Below are positions 63,434 through 64,000 of a stretch of 64,000 nt of DNA, one piece after another. The stretch is from NCBI GenBank assembly GCA_017620475.1, contig JAFZQI010000004.1, positions 56,225 to 120,224 of the forward strand, in the 5' to 3' direction. The notes beneath the pieces are model-generated. The model was not told where the DNA came from. It saw only the letters and a list, made by a program, of their open reading frames with translations, and did not search any database. This stretch comes from Clostridiales bacterium. GTDB lineage: Bacteria > Bacillota > Clostridia > Saccharofermentanales > Saccharofermentanaceae. The position numbers were made by a program, and so were the translations under genes. Within the stretch, counting starts at the first letter, position 1, and each line of letters opens with the position of its first letter.

Positions 63434-64000
63434 ATGGAACCCGGAGATGTTCAAGAGAATAAAACCCCGGTAATTCCCGGCGAAGAGCTTGTTCCGCAGG
63501 CGGATGATTTCGCTTTACCGGAGGAAGAACTGGCGCCGCAGGAGGCGGTTTCAATCCAGCCGGAGGAGGTGCTCACACCTCAGAATAAATTGTTCGTGCC
63601 TAATCGCGAGGTTAGTTCGGCTCAGCCGGAGGATGTACTCACTCCGCAGAACACGTCTCCGATCCTTTCGCCGGCTTCTTTTGGCATGAAAGATCCTTCA
63701 AAGGAGCAAGAAGAGGCCGGACGGGAAGAAGAGAATCTTCCTTTCTACAAGCAGGTGAATTTCTGGAAGAATATAATCGTATACGTTTTTGCGGCTCTTT
63801 TGGTGGGTGCGCTCATCTATGGTGTGGTCTATTTTTTCAATAGATATAATGAGGCGGAAGCCAAAGAAAAACGGAAGAATACCAACAAGGCTGCGGATAC
63901 CGTCACGGAGGAAACGGAGTATATCGGTGGTCTGCCGAATGCTATTTCGGATCTGCAACGTGCCCTTTCCGGAGGCTCAGGCTCAGGCTCAGGCTCAGGC
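63434..64000 (+). CDS. single-pass membrane protein with Gly-Ser repeat, 3' truncated by window
   Basis: 189 residues are visible from ATG 63434, and the frame stays open to the window edge. The first 110 residues are acidic and Pro-rich with two imperfect repeats, QPEEVLTPQN and QPEDVLTPQN. A membrane segment lies at 113-135, then a charged stretch, and the window ends in a (GS)n linker. This suggests a cytosolic N-terminus and an external C-terminal domain that is outside the window. Function unknown. It follows the ADP-ribosylglycohydrolase gene by one base, so cotranscription is likely. Confidence 0.7.
   Translation, partial: MEPGDVQENKTPVIPGEELVPQADDFALPEEELAPQEAVSIQPEEVLTPQNKLFVPNREVSSAQPEDVLTPQNTSPILSPASFGMKDPSKEQEEAGREEENLPFYKQVNFWKNIIVYVFAALLVGALIYGVVYFFNRYNEAEAKEKRKNTNKAADTVTEETEYIGGLPNAISDLQRALSGGSGSGSGSG
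63974..64000 (+). repeat. GGCTCA hexamer tandem repeat, Gly-Ser linker
   Basis: Four and a half copies of GGCTCA run to the window end and encode a Gly-Ser repeat. The true array length cannot be seen. Confidence 0.8.

Noticed and set aside
1..64000. Defence systems, toxin-antitoxin pairs, prophage or insertion sequences
   Set aside because: No transposase, integrase, inverted-repeat ends, restriction, CRISPR-Cas or toxin-like gene was seen; nearly all genes are housekeeping.

Overview
The window reads as an ordinary chromosomal stretch of a Clostridia-type member of the Bacillota. The sequence shows PolC, a PASTA-domain Ser/Thr kinase next to a PP2C phosphatase, ScpA/ScpB, a HutP-family protein, IspH fused to ribosomal S1 domains, and MEP-pathway genes dxr and ispG beside polC. 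Base composition looks balanced, a little under 50% G+C by eye. The species cannot be named from sequence alone; a gut or rumen anaerobe is plausible because of the carbohydrate-related genes (GH2 beta-galactosidase tail, beta-helix protein). No rRNA, tRNA, CRISPR array, insertion sequence, prophage or defence island was seen, and no gap without a gene exceeds about 210 bases.

Layout. 1-4 kb: end of a GH2 beta-galactosidase converging on a minus-strand operon of response regulator, histidine kinase and RluF pseudouridine synthase. 4.2-8.5 kb: RlmI-like methyltransferase, RluA-like synthase, HD protein, cytoplasmic beta-helix protein. 8.6-19.4 kb: one long co-directional run from an extended -10 promoter to a strong terminator (ileS, M50 protease, trpS, scpA, scpB, rpiR-type regulator, hutP-like, cmk, ispH-S1). 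19.5-23.5 kb: two exported proteins (DUF6273-like plus Fn3; SH3-NlpC/P60). 23.5-24.9 kb: minus-strand PepV-like dipeptidase. 25.0-29.1 kb: rpsB-tsf, a histidine phosphatase, pyrH-frr. 29.2-50.6 kb: a near-continuous run uppS-cdsA-dxr-rseP-ispG-polC, then priA-def-fmt-rsmB-rlmN-prpC-prkC-rsgA-rpe-thiN. 50.6-54.5 kb: minus-strand aminotransferase, a small membrane protein, then infC-rpmI-rplT behind a long leader, and an SpoU methyltransferase. 54.5-57.3 kb: two TrkA-type RCK proteins and TrkH. 57.5-64 kb: acyltransferase, phosphatidylserine decarboxylase, two divergent lipoproteins, a zinc-ribbon membrane protein, an ADP-ribosylglycohydrolase, and a membrane protein that runs off the window end.

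How the genes fit together. Most of the window is translation (two tRNA synthetases, S2, EF-Ts, RRF, IF3, L35, L20, Def, Fmt, rRNA modification), replication and chromosome handling (PolC, PriA, ScpAB), isoprenoid and lipid supply (Dxr, IspG, IspH, UppS, CdsA, Psd) and envelope sensing (PrkC/PrpC, PhoR-like kinase, RseP, NlpC/P60).

The most interesting items are regulatory or architectural. The infC leader has mutually exclusive terminator and antiterminator helices and an AUC initiation codon. PrkC carries an extra bacterial-repeat domain and a Pro-Thr tail encoded by 30-bp tandem repeats. A HutP-family RNA-binding protein sits far from any histidine genes. An intrinsic terminator abuts the uppS ribosome binding site. 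TrpRS carries a cysteine cluster like an Fe-S site. The final gene encodes a membrane protein with an external Gly-Ser repeat next to an ADP-ribosylglycohydrolase. I found no clear wholly new multi-gene system.
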